Position numbers and translations under genes: made by a program
Notes under the pieces: generated by a model
The model's database searches: none
What the model saw: only the letters and a program-made list of their open reading frames with translations
What the model was told of the DNA's origin: nothing
Origin: Bacillota bacterium
GTDB taxonomy: Bacteria > Bacillota > Clostridia > TANB77 > CAG-465
DNA: 28,220 nt
NCBI GenBank assembly: GCA_023410645.1
Contig: JAEYPQ010000043.1
Location: forward strand, 1 to 28,220
Direction: 5' to 3'
Shown: positions 16,060 through 22,837 of the stretch, piece after piece
How the letters are laid out: every line of letters begins with the position of its first letter
How positions within the stretch are numbered: position 1 is the first letter of the stretch

Positions 16060-16452
16060 ATGGCAGCAAAGAAAAAAGTAGTAACAAAAAAGAAAGTTAA
16101 GAAAAATGTATCAGCTGGTCAAGCACATATTCAATCATCATTCAATAACACTATAGTTACAATGACTGATCTTCAAGGTAATGTTTTATCTTGGGCAAGT
16201 GCTGGTGGACTTGGTTTTAAAGGTTCAAGAAAAAATACTCCTTTTGCAGCTGGTCAAGCAGCAGAAACTGCAGCTAACGCAGCTAAAGAACATGGATTAA
16301 AAAGCGTAGAAGTTTACGTTAAAGGACCTGGTGCAGGTAGAGAAGCAGCAATAAGATCACTTCAAGCTGCAGGATTGGAAATAAACATGATTAAAGATGT
16401 AACTCCAATACCACATAATGGTTGTAGACCACCAAAGAGAAGAAGAATATAG
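16060..16452 (+). CDS. rpsK: 30S ribosomal protein S11
   Basis: 130 residues. Platform protein of the 30S near the E site. Landmarks: HIQSSFNNTIVTMTD, SWASAGGLGFKGSRKNTPFAAGQAAE, VYVKGPGAGREAAIRSLQAAGLEI, DVTPIPHNGCRPPKRRRI. The N-terminus is Lys-rich (AAKKKVVTKKKVKKN). The AAAGGAG site lies inside the end of rpsM, giving tight coupling. Confidence 0.98.
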   Translation: MAAKKKVVTKKKVKKNVSAGQAHIQSSFNNTIVTMTDLQGNVLSWASAGGLGFKGSRKNTPFAAGQAAETAANAAKEHGLKSVEVYVKGPGAGREAAIRSLQAAGLEINMIKDVTPIPHNGCRPPKRRRI

Positions 16453-16470
16453 TGGGGGTGTAAAGATAAA

Positions 16471-17100
16471 ATGGCAAGATATACAGACGCAGTGTGCAAA
16501 AAGTGCAGAAGAGAAGGTATTAAACTTTTCTTAAAAGGTACTAGATGTAATTCAAATAAATGTGCTATTGATAGAAGATCATATGCTCCAGGACAACATG
16601 GAAAAAATAGAGTTAAATTATCAGAATATGGACTTCAATTAAGAGCAAAACAAAGAGCAAAAACTTATTATAGAGTTTCTGAATCTCAATTTAGAAAATA
16701 TTATGATGAAGCCTACAGAAGAAAAGGCGTTACATCAGATATGCTTTTTGAACAATTAGAATTAAGACTTGATAATATAGCATATAGAATGGGAATTGGT
16801 TCTTCAAGAGCTGAATCAAGACAACTTGTTGGATATGAAATGTTAGAAGTTAATGGTAAAAAAGTAAATATTCCATCTTATATTTGTAAGGTTGGAGATG
16901 TTATCAAAGTTAGAGATGCTAAAAAAGATAACAAAGCTATAACATTAGTTATAGAATCAAATAAATTAAAAGCTGTACCATCATGGCTTGAAATGGATAA
17001 AGAAAAGATGGAAGCAAAAGTATTAAGAAAGCCAACTAGAGAAGATGTTGATCTTGAAGTACAAGAAAGTCTAATAGTTGAGTTATACTCTAAGAACTAA
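16471..17100 (+). CDS. rpsD: 30S ribosomal protein S4
   Basis: 209 residues. Primary 16S-binding protein of the 30S body, and in many bacteria the translational repressor of its operon. It carries the zinc-binding form: Cys9, Cys12, Cys26 and Cys31 (C-x2-C-x13-C-x4-C). Then RRSYAPGQHG, and an S4 RNA-binding domain LELRLDNIAYRMGIGSSRAESRQLVGYEMLEVNGKKVNIPSY split here by its usual loop. Location between rpsK and rpoA is the clostridial/proteobacterial order; in Bacillus rpsD is elsewhere. Confidence 0.98.
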   Translation: MARYTDAVCKKCRREGIKLFLKGTRCNSNKCAIDRRSYAPGQHGKNRVKLSEYGLQLRAKQRAKTYYRVSESQFRKYYDEAYRRKGVTSDMLFEQLELRLDNIAYRMGIGSSRAESRQLVGYEMLEVNGKKVNIPSYICKVGDVIKVRDAKKDNKAITLVIESNKLKAVPSWLEMDKEKMEAKVLRKPTREDVDLEVQESLIVELYSKN

Positions 17101-17165
17101 TTAAAATCATTTAGTTAAATACAAAATAATACGTGTAATCAGAGCGTATTAAAGGGGGATAAAAA

Positions 17166-18110
17166 ATGATTGAAATGCAAAGACCAGAGATAAAATGTGT
17201 TGAAGTAGATGTAGACACATATTATGCTAGATTTGAAGTTGAACCTTTGGAAAGAGGATTTGGAATTACACTTGGTAATTCACTTAGAAGAATATTACTT
17301 TCTTCATTACCAGGATACGCTATTAATACAATTAAGGTTAGTGGTGTAACTCATGAATTTTCAACAATTCCAGGAGTAACAGAAGATGTTACTGATATGA
17401 TACTTAATTTAAAACAAGTATGTCTAAAATCAGATGATATGGACGAAAAGAAAATATCAATAAAAGCAAAAGGACCTTGTGAAGTAAAAGCAGGAGATAT
17501 TATAACTGATTCAACAATTAGTGTTGTAAATGAAGATTTACATATAGCTTATGTTGATGAAGGTACAGTACTTGAAATAGAAATGACAGCAGTTAAAGGA
17601 AGAGGATATACTCCAGGAGAAAGAAGTAAAGAAAATAGTTCTATTGATGTACTTCCTATCGATTCAATATTTACACCAGTTAAAAAAGTAAATTTTGAAG
17701 TTAACAAAACAAGAGTTGGACAAAATGCTGATTATGATAGCTTAGTAATGGAAATCTGGACAAATGGAGTTATTGAACCATATCAAGCATTAAGTATGGC
17801 AGCAAAAATATTAAACGAACATCTTGAAATGTTCATTGATTTATCAGAAATTGCTAAAACAATGTCTATAATGTCACAAAAAGAATTATCTATGAAAGAT
17901 AAACTTTTAGAAACTGCAATAGAAGATTTAGAGCTTTCTGTAAGATCATACAATTGTTTAAAAAGAGCTGGAATACATACAGTTGCAGATATTGTTAATA
18001 AATCTGAACAAGATATGATAAAAGTAAGAAATCTAGGTAAAAAATCTCTAGACGAAGTAATAAATAAAATTGCAGAATTAGGTCTTGAATTCAAAAGTAA
18101 AGAAGACTAA
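17166..18110 (+). CDS. rpoA: RNA polymerase alpha subunit
   Basis: 314 residues, normal length. The N-terminal assembly domain (about 1-228) has ERGFGITLGNSLRRILLSSLPGYA and TEDVTDMILNLK. The C-terminal DNA- and activator-binding domain (about 245-314) has TAIEDLELSVRSYNCLKRAGIHTVADIVN and RNLGKKSLDEVINKI. The AAGGGGG site precedes ATG 17166. The 65-nt gap after rpsD contains a small hairpin, AATACG/CGTATT (17128-17150). Confidence 0.98.
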   Translation: MIEMQRPEIKCVEVDVDTYYARFEVEPLERGFGITLGNSLRRILLSSLPGYAINTIKVSGVTHEFSTIPGVTEDVTDMILNLKQVCLKSDDMDEKKISIKAKGPCEVKAGDIITDSTISVVNEDLHIAYVDEGTVLEIEMTAVKGRGYTPGERSKENSSIDVLPIDSIFTPVKKVNFEVNKTRVGQNADYDSLVMEIWTNGVIEPYQALSMAAKILNEHLEMFIDLSEIAKTMSIMSQKELSMKDKLLETAIEDLELSVRSYNCLKRAGIHTVADIVNKSEQDMIKVRNLGKKSLDEVINKIAELGLEFKSKED

Positions 18111-18130
18111 TATATAAGGAGGATACAAAA

Positions 18131-18652
18131 ATGCCAGGAACAAGAAAACTTTCAAGAACAACTTCTCATAGAATGTCTATGCTTAATAATTTAGTTTCAT
18201 CTTTAATTTTAAATGGTAAAATTGAAACTACTTTATCACGTGCAAAAGAAGTTAAACCTCTTGTTGATAGTTTAATTGATTTAGCTATTAAAGAAAAAGA
18301 TAACTTTGAAGTTAAAGAAAAAACTTTATCAAGAGCTAAGAAAGATAAAAACGGTAAAATAGTAAAAGAAACTAAAACTTCTAAAAATGGAAATAAATAT
18401 GAAGTAGTAGTTAGAGAAGTAGTTAAAGAAAAAGTTAATGTAGATATGCCATCAAAACTTTCTGCAAGAAAGAAAATGTTTAACAGTTTACAAAAAGTTA
18501 AAGATTTTAATGGTAATACAATTGATTTAACTGAAAAACTATTCAATGAAATAGCACCTAAATATGAAGCAAAAGGTGGATATACAAGAATTGTAAGACT
18601 TATTGCTAGAAAAGGTGACGCAGCTGAAATGGCTATAATTGAATTAATATAG
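18131..18652 (+). CDS. rplQ: 50S ribosomal protein L17 with an internal Lys-rich insertion
   Basis: 173 residues against about 112-130 for most L17. The conserved core is present at both ends: RKLSRTTSHRMSMLNNLVSSLILNGKIETTLSRAKEVKPLVDSLIDLA at the start, and SARKKMFNSL, LFNEIAPKYEAKGGYTRI and AEMAIIELI at the end. About 50 extra residues (roughly 61-108) are inserted between helix 3 and the central part. They are Lys/Glu/Val-rich with a YEVVVREVV strand pair, and part of the segment (KTLSRAKKDK) echoes the preceding TTLSRAKEVK. L17 sits near the polypeptide exit tunnel. Last gene of the operon, followed by a terminator. Confidence 0.96.
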   Translation: MPGTRKLSRTTSHRMSMLNNLVSSLILNGKIETTLSRAKEVKPLVDSLIDLAIKEKDNFEVKEKTLSRAKKDKNGKIVKETKTSKNGNKYEVVVREVVKEKVNVDMPSKLSARKKMFNSLQKVKDFNGNTIDLTEKLFNEIAPKYEAKGGYTRIVRLIARKGDAAEMAIIELI

Positions 18653-18660
18653 TTTTATAT

Positions 18661-18709
18661 AAATAATACAGAGTATTTTATAATATTTTGTATTATTTTT
18701 TTATATTTT
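18661..18709 (+). terminator. Terminator of the infA-rplQ operon
   Basis: AAATAATACA (18661-18670) pairs with TGTATTATTT (18689-18698), followed by a T-rich run. Confidence 0.7.
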
Positions 18710-18731
18710 TATCAAAACTTTAATAATATTG

Positions 18732-18760
18732 TTGACATAATTAGAAAACTATGTTATAAT
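18732..18760 (+). promoter_or_regulatory. Perfect sigma-A promoter of the mini-ORF/RNA locus
   Basis: TTGACA (18732-18737), 17-nt spacer, TATAAT (18755-18760). Expected start near 18767. This is as strong as the ribosomal operon promoter although no ordinary gene follows. Confidence 0.88.
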
Positions 18761-18814
18761 TTAAACATCAATTTATTTATGAGTACCAAAAATATAAATA
18801 TAGGAGGTATTAAT

Positions 18815-18880
18815 ATGATTATTAAATCACCGCCAAACTTATTTTATCGAAACAATAAGATTATAAAAATTGCGGCCTAA
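18815..18880 (+). CDS. Mini-ORF 1 (21 residues), possible peptide
   Basis: AGGAGG (18802-18807) lies 7 nt before ATG. The peptide begins MIIKSPPNLF and ends KIIKIAA. It shares a pattern with mini-ORF 2: M-I-x-(K/N)-(S/G)-P-x-N, then a K-x-I-A end; the DNA also shares ATGATTA and ATTGCG-x-x-x-TAA at the two ends. It uses codons rare in neighbouring genes (CCG, CGA, GCG, GCC), which argues that RNA structure rather than protein may be selected. No membrane helix; function unknown. Confidence 0.4.
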   Translation: MIIKSPPNLFYRNNKIIKIAA

Positions 18881-18960
18881 CATGGCAGGATCCGGAAATC
18901 TCCCTGTAAGGGAATATTATTATTACGCTGTTGCGTAAATAAAATATTAGGAGGACAATT

Positions 18961-19011
18961 ATGATTAGAAACGGACCAAACAATTTAAACCAAAAGCATA
19001 TTGCGATATAA
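18961..19011 (+). CDS. Mini-ORF 2 (16 residues), possible peptide
   Basis: AGGAGG (18949-18954) lies 6 nt before ATG. The peptide is MIRNGPNNLNQKHIAI. Resembles mini-ORF 1 at both ends, and its RNGP is echoed by RDKP of mini-ORF 3. The preceding hairpin (18923-18938) leaves its ribosome site exposed. Confidence 0.4.
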   Translation: MIRNGPNNLNQKHIAI

Positions 19012-19089
19012 GATTCGGCGCAGCCGGGAGATAATACCCAACGTTTAGGGTATAAAAAATCCAATATTAACTACCGGAGGACATCATTA

Positions 19090-19125
19090 ATGAGGATACG
19101 GGATAAACCCATTATGAAATTCTAA
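19090..19125 (+). CDS. Mini-ORF 3 (11 residues), possible peptide
   Basis: CCGGAGG (site 19076-19080) lies 9 nt before ATG. The peptide is MRIRDKPIMKF, hydrophilic and basic. AGG, CGG and CCC codons are unusual for this genome. A fourth, weaker candidate (GAAAGGG, then ATG 19176, MQNLNKERAP, stop 19206-19208) overlaps the AAGGAG hairpin and is not listed separately. Confidence 0.35.
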   Translation: MRIRDKPIMKF

Positions 19126-19218
19126 AAATGAGATTCAAATATTGTGCAGATATTACCTTACGAAAGGGCAAAAATATGCAAAACTTAAATAAGGAGCGTG
19201 CTCCTTGAAACAATATTT

Positions 19219-19275
19219 ACAGATCATTTTTGAAACCCCTCCAAAGGTGATCTGTTTATATACATTTTTATTTAT
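19219..19275 (+). terminator. Terminator-like hairpin of the mini-ORF locus with an anti-SD loop
   Basis: ACAGATCA (19219-19226) pairs with TGATCTGT (19248-19255), followed by an imperfect T-rich tract (TTATATACATTTTTATTTAT). The loop contains CCCCTCC (19236-19242), complementary to the GGAGG sites upstream, and an inner CCT-CCAA-AGG mini-stem. Confidence 0.55.
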
Positions 19276-19290
19276 ACTCCCCTCATCATT

Positions 19291-19320
19291 GAAAAAGACA
19301 CGCTATTGCGTGTCTTTTTC
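19291..19320. terminator. Perfect 13-bp bidirectional terminator
   Basis: GAAAAAGACACGC (19291-19303), loop TATT, GCGTGTCTTTTTC (19308-19320). It serves tmcAL on the minus strand and backs up the mini-ORF locus on the plus strand. The last codons of tmcAL (Glu-Lys-Asp-Thr-Gln) are encoded in one arm. Confidence 0.92.
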
Positions 19321-20535
19321 GTCACTTAATTTATTATAAAAATCTAAATTAATATCACTATTAGAGATAGAAGAATGTATATTAGATGCTAGAATATCTA
19401 AGTTTAATAAATATGATATTTTATTATCAATATTTTCTAACAATTTATTATTTATTGAGGCTAATAATTCTATATTTGATTTCTTTGAAATTTGTGATAA
19501 TAACTTCTTACCATTTCCATTCATTGAAAGAATATGAGCATAAGTTATATTTTTCGAAATTGCTTCACTAAATATATCTTTTTTTATTCCAAGAAGAATA
19601 TTTATAAGTATTCTTCTTATTTTTGTTTCTACATATCTTTTTGATTTTATATTTTCAACTAGTTCTTCATATGATTTTGAATTTAGATTCGCTTCGATTA
19701 TTCTGTTTTCTAATCCTTCAGTTACTTCATTAATTTGTGATAAATCTTCTTTATCCATAGTTAATATTTTGTATTTTATTAATTTATACATATCTTCGTT
19801 TAAACATATTTTAGATTTTATTAGTTCATTATACATATTTTCAGGAATATATTTTCTAATATTTTCTAAGTCATTTACCTTTAATAAATTACGTATAGCA
19901 GTTGCAGATGTTATAGATGAGTCATCATTAGCTTTGGTATCATTGTGATTTGCAGTATCTCTATATAGAGAATAAGGGATAATTGTACTATTTAATTTAT
20001 TTAATGCTTTTAAATATTCAATACCAAGTATATTATTTGGCTTTGATAAAATATCAGTATAGTTTATTTCTGAATTAGTAGGAAGATATTTAGAAATAGT
20101 AATTTGTCTTGCTTTTGCAAAAGTAATTCCTTTTTTTAATTCAATTCTGATATTTTCATATATATTTTTTTCATTATCTATTATTATTTTAGCAATGGAT
20201 TTCAAATTCTCTATATCTTTTTCTTCTGTTCCAAAGCATATATAATTTACAATTCCTAATTTATCCAATAAATTTACTGCGCCCGTTGCAAAATACTCAG
20301 CACTTGAAGTTGCATATATAGTTGGTAACTCTATTACCAAATTAATTCCATATTCACACACTATTTTTGCTCTTTCAAATTTATTTAAAACTGCAATATT
20401 CCCAGTTTGAGTAAAATTTCCAGACATTACTAATATAACGTAATCAGCATTTGTCATTTCTTTTGCTTTTTTTATGTGATATATGTGTCCATTATGAAAT
20501 GGATTATATTCAGCTATTATACCTAAAACGTTCAA
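19303..20535 (-). CDS. tmcAL: tRNA(Met) cytidine acetate ligase
   Basis: 410 residues, counted from TTG at 20535, which lies 6 nt after AGAGGTG and gives the family-typical opening MNVLGIIAEYNPFHNGH. The in-frame GTG at 20544 overlaps that site and is rejected. TmcAL activates acetate with ATP and acetylates C34 of elongator tRNA(Met) (ac4C). The nucleotidyltransferase HxGH is HNGH (about 14-17). Other landmarks are VMSGNFTQTG, NKFERAKIVCEYG, ELPTIYATSSAEYFATGAV, CFGTE, LGIEYLKAL and ITSATAIRNLL. The C-terminal helical half, with KYVETKIRRILINILLGI-like sequence, is also family-typical. Complete, monocistronic, divergent from rnhA. Confidence 0.94.
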   Translation of the reverse strand: MNVLGIIAEYNPFHNGHIYHIKKAKEMTNADYVILVMSGNFTQTGNIAVLNKFERAKIVCEYGINLVIELPTIYATSSAEYFATGAVNLLDKLGIVNYICFGTEEKDIENLKSIAKIIIDNEKNIYENIRIELKKGITFAKARQITISKYLPTNSEINYTDILSKPNNILGIEYLKALNKLNSTIIPYSLYRDTANHNDTKANDDSSITSATAIRNLLKVNDLENIRKYIPENMYNELIKSKICLNEDMYKLIKYKILTMDKEDLSQINEVTEGLENRIIEANLNSKSYEELVENIKSKRYVETKIRRILINILLGIKKDIFSEAISKNITYAHILSMNGNGKKLLSQISKKSNIELLASINNKLLENIDNKISYLLNLDILASNIHSSISNSDINLDFYNKLSDEKDTQ

Positions 20536-20554
20536 TCTATTCACCTCTATTTGC

Positions 20555-20583
20555 TTGTATTTTGGATACTTTTATGCTATTAT
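20555..20583 (+). promoter_or_regulatory. Sigma-A promoter of the RNase H gene
   Basis: TTGTAT (20555-20560), 17-nt spacer, TATTAT (20578-20583) with an extended TGC. Confidence 0.6.
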
Positions 20584-20637
20584 ATATACAAGTTTAGCAT
20601 ACATAAATTAAAAATTCAAGTAAAGGAGTATATATTT

Positions 20638-21090
20638 ATGGAAGAAGAAATAAAAAAGGTGAAATTATACACTGATGGTGCATGTAGTGGCAATCCAGGT
20701 CCTGGTGGATATGGTGCTATTTTAATATATAAAGGAATAGAAAGAGAAATATCTGATTATGAAATAAGTACTACAAATAATAGAATGGAAATTATGGCTG
20801 TTATCAAAGGACTTGAATTACTTAAAGAACCTTGTGAGGTTACTGTCTATAGTGATAGTTCTTATGTTGTAAACAGCATAGATAAAGGATGGATTTATTC
20901 GTGGAAAAAAAATAATTGGATTAAATCTGACAAAGAGAAGGTTAAAAACATTGAGCTTTGGGAGAGAATGTTGGAGCTTATGCAAATGCATAAAGTAAAA
21001 TTTGTAAAAGTTAAAGGTCATAGTGATAATGCATATAACAATAGATGTGATAAGCTTGCAGTAAGCGCAAGGAACAAGGTAAAAATTTAA
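20638..21090 (+). CDS. rnhA: Ribonuclease HI
   Basis: 150 residues from ATG 20638 with AAAGGAG; the frame runs back to 20551 but the first ATG with a site is 20638. Cleaves RNA in RNA-DNA hybrids (R-loops, primers). The four carboxylates are visible: Asp in YTDGACSGNPGPGG, Glu in NNRMEIMA, Asp in YSDSSYVVN, Asp in NNRCDKLA. The WxxxWKKNNW basic handle and the GHSDNAYNNRCD active-site loop of the classical HI type are also present. Single-gene unit. Confidence 0.95.
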   Translation: MEEEIKKVKLYTDGACSGNPGPGGYGAILIYKGIEREISDYEISTTNNRMEIMAVIKGLELLKEPCEVTVYSDSSYVVNSIDKGWIYSWKKNNWIKSDKEKVKNIELWERMLELMQMHKVKFVKVKGHSDNAYNNRCDKLAVSARNKVKI

Positions 21091-21118
21091 AAAGTAAATT
21101 ATAAAAAAGTTAAATGTT

Positions 21119-21146
21119 TCATAAACATTTCATTAAGACATACAAT
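21119..21146 (+). promoter_or_regulatory. Sigma-E-like promoter upstream of spoIIM
   Basis: CATACAAT (21139-21146) matches the known sigma-E -10 consensus CATACAMT exactly. TCATAAA (21119-21125) fits the -35 KMATATT in its first five positions; spacing is 13 nt. A dyad AAATGTTT-CAT-AAACATTT (21112-21130) overlaps the -35. Start codon at 21165. spoIIM is sigma-E-dependent in Bacillus. Confidence 0.6.
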
Positions 21147-21164
21147 GTTGTATGGTGATTTTTA

Positions 21165-21770
21165 ATGAAACATTATATAGCTGATTATATAGATAAAAAT
21201 ATTAAAAGTATAACAATTCTTGTTTTATGCTTAGTATCTGGACTTGTTGTAGGAATAATTACATATCAATTTTTAGATGATGGAATAAGAAACGAATTTG
21301 TTAATTCCATGAAAAGTACATTAGATATAACAAAACAAGAAAATTTTGAAGGAATAAATGTTATAAAAAATGGTATAGGTTCAAATAGTATAATGGTTGC
21401 CCTAATATATTTGGGTGCCATAACACTTATTGCACCTTTTATTGTGTGTATTTTTAACTTATTTAAAGGATTTGTATTAGGAATATATGTATGTACTATA
21501 TTTAATATATTTGGTTTTGGTAATGGTTTGTTATCTATTTTCTTGATAGTATTAGTACCAAATATAGTATATATACCTTCATTTATATATATGTGTGTGA
21601 ATTCAATTAATTTTCATTATGACATAATAGACAATAACACAAATAAATTAGGAAGAATAATCAAAGAATCTTATCTAATTTTAGTTGGATTTTCTATAAT
21701 GTTTTTATCAGTTATACTGGAACAATTTTTAAGCAATGTAGTAATTTCTATATATAAAAATATGGGGTAA
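21165..21770 (+). CDS. spoIIM: Stage II sporulation protein M
   Basis: 201 residues; ATG 21165 after a GGTGAT site. SpoIIM is a polytopic mother-cell membrane protein that with SpoIID and SpoIIP thins septal peptidoglycan and drives engulfment. Visible: N-terminal helix SITILVLCLVSGLVVGIITY, an extracellular stretch, then helices VALIYLGAITLIAPFIVCIFNLFKGFVLG, GNGLLSIFLIVLVPNIVYIPSFI and YLILVGFSIMFLSVILEQF. The FNLFKGFVLGIYV...FGFGNGLLSIFLIVLVP core is the family signature. xerD follows 119 nt downstream, as in other Firmicutes. Confidence 0.9.
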   Translation: MKHYIADYIDKNIKSITILVLCLVSGLVVGIITYQFLDDGIRNEFVNSMKSTLDITKQENFEGINVIKNGIGSNSIMVALIYLGAITLIAPFIVCIFNLFKGFVLGIYVCTIFNIFGFGNGLLSIFLIVLVPNIVYIPSFIYMCVNSINFHYDIIDNNTNKLGRIIKESYLILVGFSIMFLSVILEQFLSNVVISIYKNMG

Positions 21771-21833
21771 TTTGTCGAAAAAAACTGTTATTTTTACAAA
21801 TTATAAAAACATTACATAATTTTTAAAAAACAC

Positions 21834-21862
21834 TTGCAAATTTGCAAAAAATAGTGTAAAAT
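21834..21862 (+). promoter_or_regulatory. Sigma-A promoter of xerD overlapped by a 14-bp palindrome
   Basis: TTGCAA (21834-21839), 17-nt spacer, TAAAAT (21857-21862). TTGCAAATTTGCAA (21834-21847) is a perfect palindrome starting at the -35 box, a possible operator. Confidence 0.55.
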
Positions 21863-21889
21863 AATGGTACGAACGGAGGATCATAAGCT

Positions 21890-22768
21890 ATGAGATTAAT
21901 TATAGATGAATTTATTGATGGTTTAAAAGCAAGACAAGCATCACAAAATACGCTTGCATCATACGAAAGAGACGTTATTCAATTTGACAATTATTTTGAA
22001 AAAAAAGGTAAAAAAATTTTTGATCTAACAAAGGATGATATGCAAGAATATGTAAACCATTTACTTGCCGCAGGTAAATCTAATTCTACTATATCAAGAA
22101 GTACAGCCTCAATAAAAGCTTTATATAGATATTTAGTAAGTAAAAGACTTGCAGAAGAAAATATAGCAGACAGTGTTGAAGCTCCTAAAGTTGATAGAAA
22201 AGAACCTATGATATTAACTTCTAAGGAGATTGAAATGTTACTTGAACAACCAGACCTAACAGAACTTAAAGGTCAAAGAGACAAGGCAATGTTAGAAGTG
22301 TTGTATGCTACTGGTATAAGAGTAACAGAACTTATTTCTTTAAGATTAGAAGATGTTAATTTAACAAATGGATATATAAAAGTAAAGAAAAAAAATACTG
22401 AAAGACATATTCCAATTGGAAATTATTGCTTAAAATCATTAAAAGAGTATATAAATAAAGTAAGACCTCTTCTTATTAGAACAGAAGAAGAGAAAACATT
22501 ATTTATAAATACTAATGGTCAAAAAATGACAAGACAAGGATATTGGAAAATATTGAAACAATATAAAGAACAAGCAAAAATAGAAAAGGAGATTACTCCA
22601 CATACAATTAGACATTCATTTGCTGTTCATATGCTTCAAAACGGAGCAGAATTAAAAACTGTTCAAGAATTACTTGGACATACAGATGTTGCATCAACTA
22701 TGATGTATACACAAATGGCTGATTTAGCTACAAAAGATGATTATATGAATCATCATCCAAGAGCGTAA
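21890..22768 (+). CDS. xerD: Tyrosine recombinase XerD
   Basis: 292 residues, standard XerC/D length. Resolves chromosome dimers at dif with a partner Xer protein. An N-terminal SAM-like core-binding domain (1-100) precedes the catalytic domain, with Arg144 in ATGIRVTEL, a beta-hairpin Lys in KVKKKNTERHIPI, His238 and Arg241 in PHTIRHSFA, His264 in LLGHTDV and the nucleophile Tyr273 in MMYTQ. Position next to spoIIM and before the spoIIA genes matches chromosomal ripX/xerD, so this is not a phage integrase. GGAGG lies 10 nt before the ATG. Confidence 0.9.
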   Translation: MRLIIDEFIDGLKARQASQNTLASYERDVIQFDNYFEKKGKKIFDLTKDDMQEYVNHLLAAGKSNSTISRSTASIKALYRYLVSKRLAEENIADSVEAPKVDRKEPMILTSKEIEMLLEQPDLTELKGQRDKAMLEVLYATGIRVTELISLRLEDVNLTNGYIKVKKKNTERHIPIGNYCLKSLKEYINKVRPLLIRTEEEKTLFINTNGQKMTRQGYWKILKQYKEQAKIEKEITPHTIRHSFAVHMLQNGAELKTVQELLGHTDVASTMMYTQMADLATKDDYMNHHPRA

Positions 22769-22775
22769 TATAAAT

Positions 22776-22803
22776 TTGTATAAATGCAGTATCATAATAT
22801 ATT
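22776..22803 (+). promoter_or_regulatory. Candidate sigma-A promoter after xerD
   Basis: TTGTAT (22776-22781), 16-nt spacer, TATATT (22798-22803), for the gene at 22838. Confidence 0.45.
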
Positions 22804-22837
22804 TGATATTGCTTTTATTTTATTAAAGGGGAAAGTC

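Larger units (their letters stand above)
18767..19262 (+). ncRNA. Unassigned transcript of about 500 nt: structured RNA or tandem mini-ORF mRNA
   Basis: Bounded by a consensus promoter and a terminator-like hairpin. GC over 18841-19260 is about 34% by hand count, clearly above the other spacers here. Local hairpins: TCCC-TGTAA-GGGA (18901-18913), TTACGC-TGTT-GCGTAA (18923-18938), CGGC-GCA-GCCG (19016-19026), ATACCC-8 nt-GGGTAT (19034-19053, with palindrome AACGTT in the loop), GGG-ATAAA-CCC (19100-19110), CCTT-ACGA-AAGG (19156-19167), AAGGAG-CGTG-CTCCTT (19191-19206). Three Shine-Dalgarno/ATG pairs start mini-ORFs, listed separately. I compared it mentally with tmRNA, 6S, SRP RNA and RNase P RNA and found no match. 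raiA RNA, ROOL or GOLLD cannot be excluded without a covariance search. Confidence 0.5.

Noticed and set aside
18881..18913. An SRP RNA domain IV, suggested by CAGGATCCGGAA
   Set aside because: The symmetric loop and the AAGCAG strand after the GGAA tetraloop are missing, and the surrounding arms do not fit.
18861..19064. A 67-codon minus-strand frame across the mini-ORF locus
   Set aside because: No ribosome site or promoter on that strand, while the plus strand has a perfect promoter and three ribosome sites.
21890..22768. A phage or element integrase, suggested by the tyrosine recombinase fold
   Set aside because: Length, motifs and the spoIIM neighbourhood match chromosomal XerD; no attachment-site repeats or phage genes are nearby.
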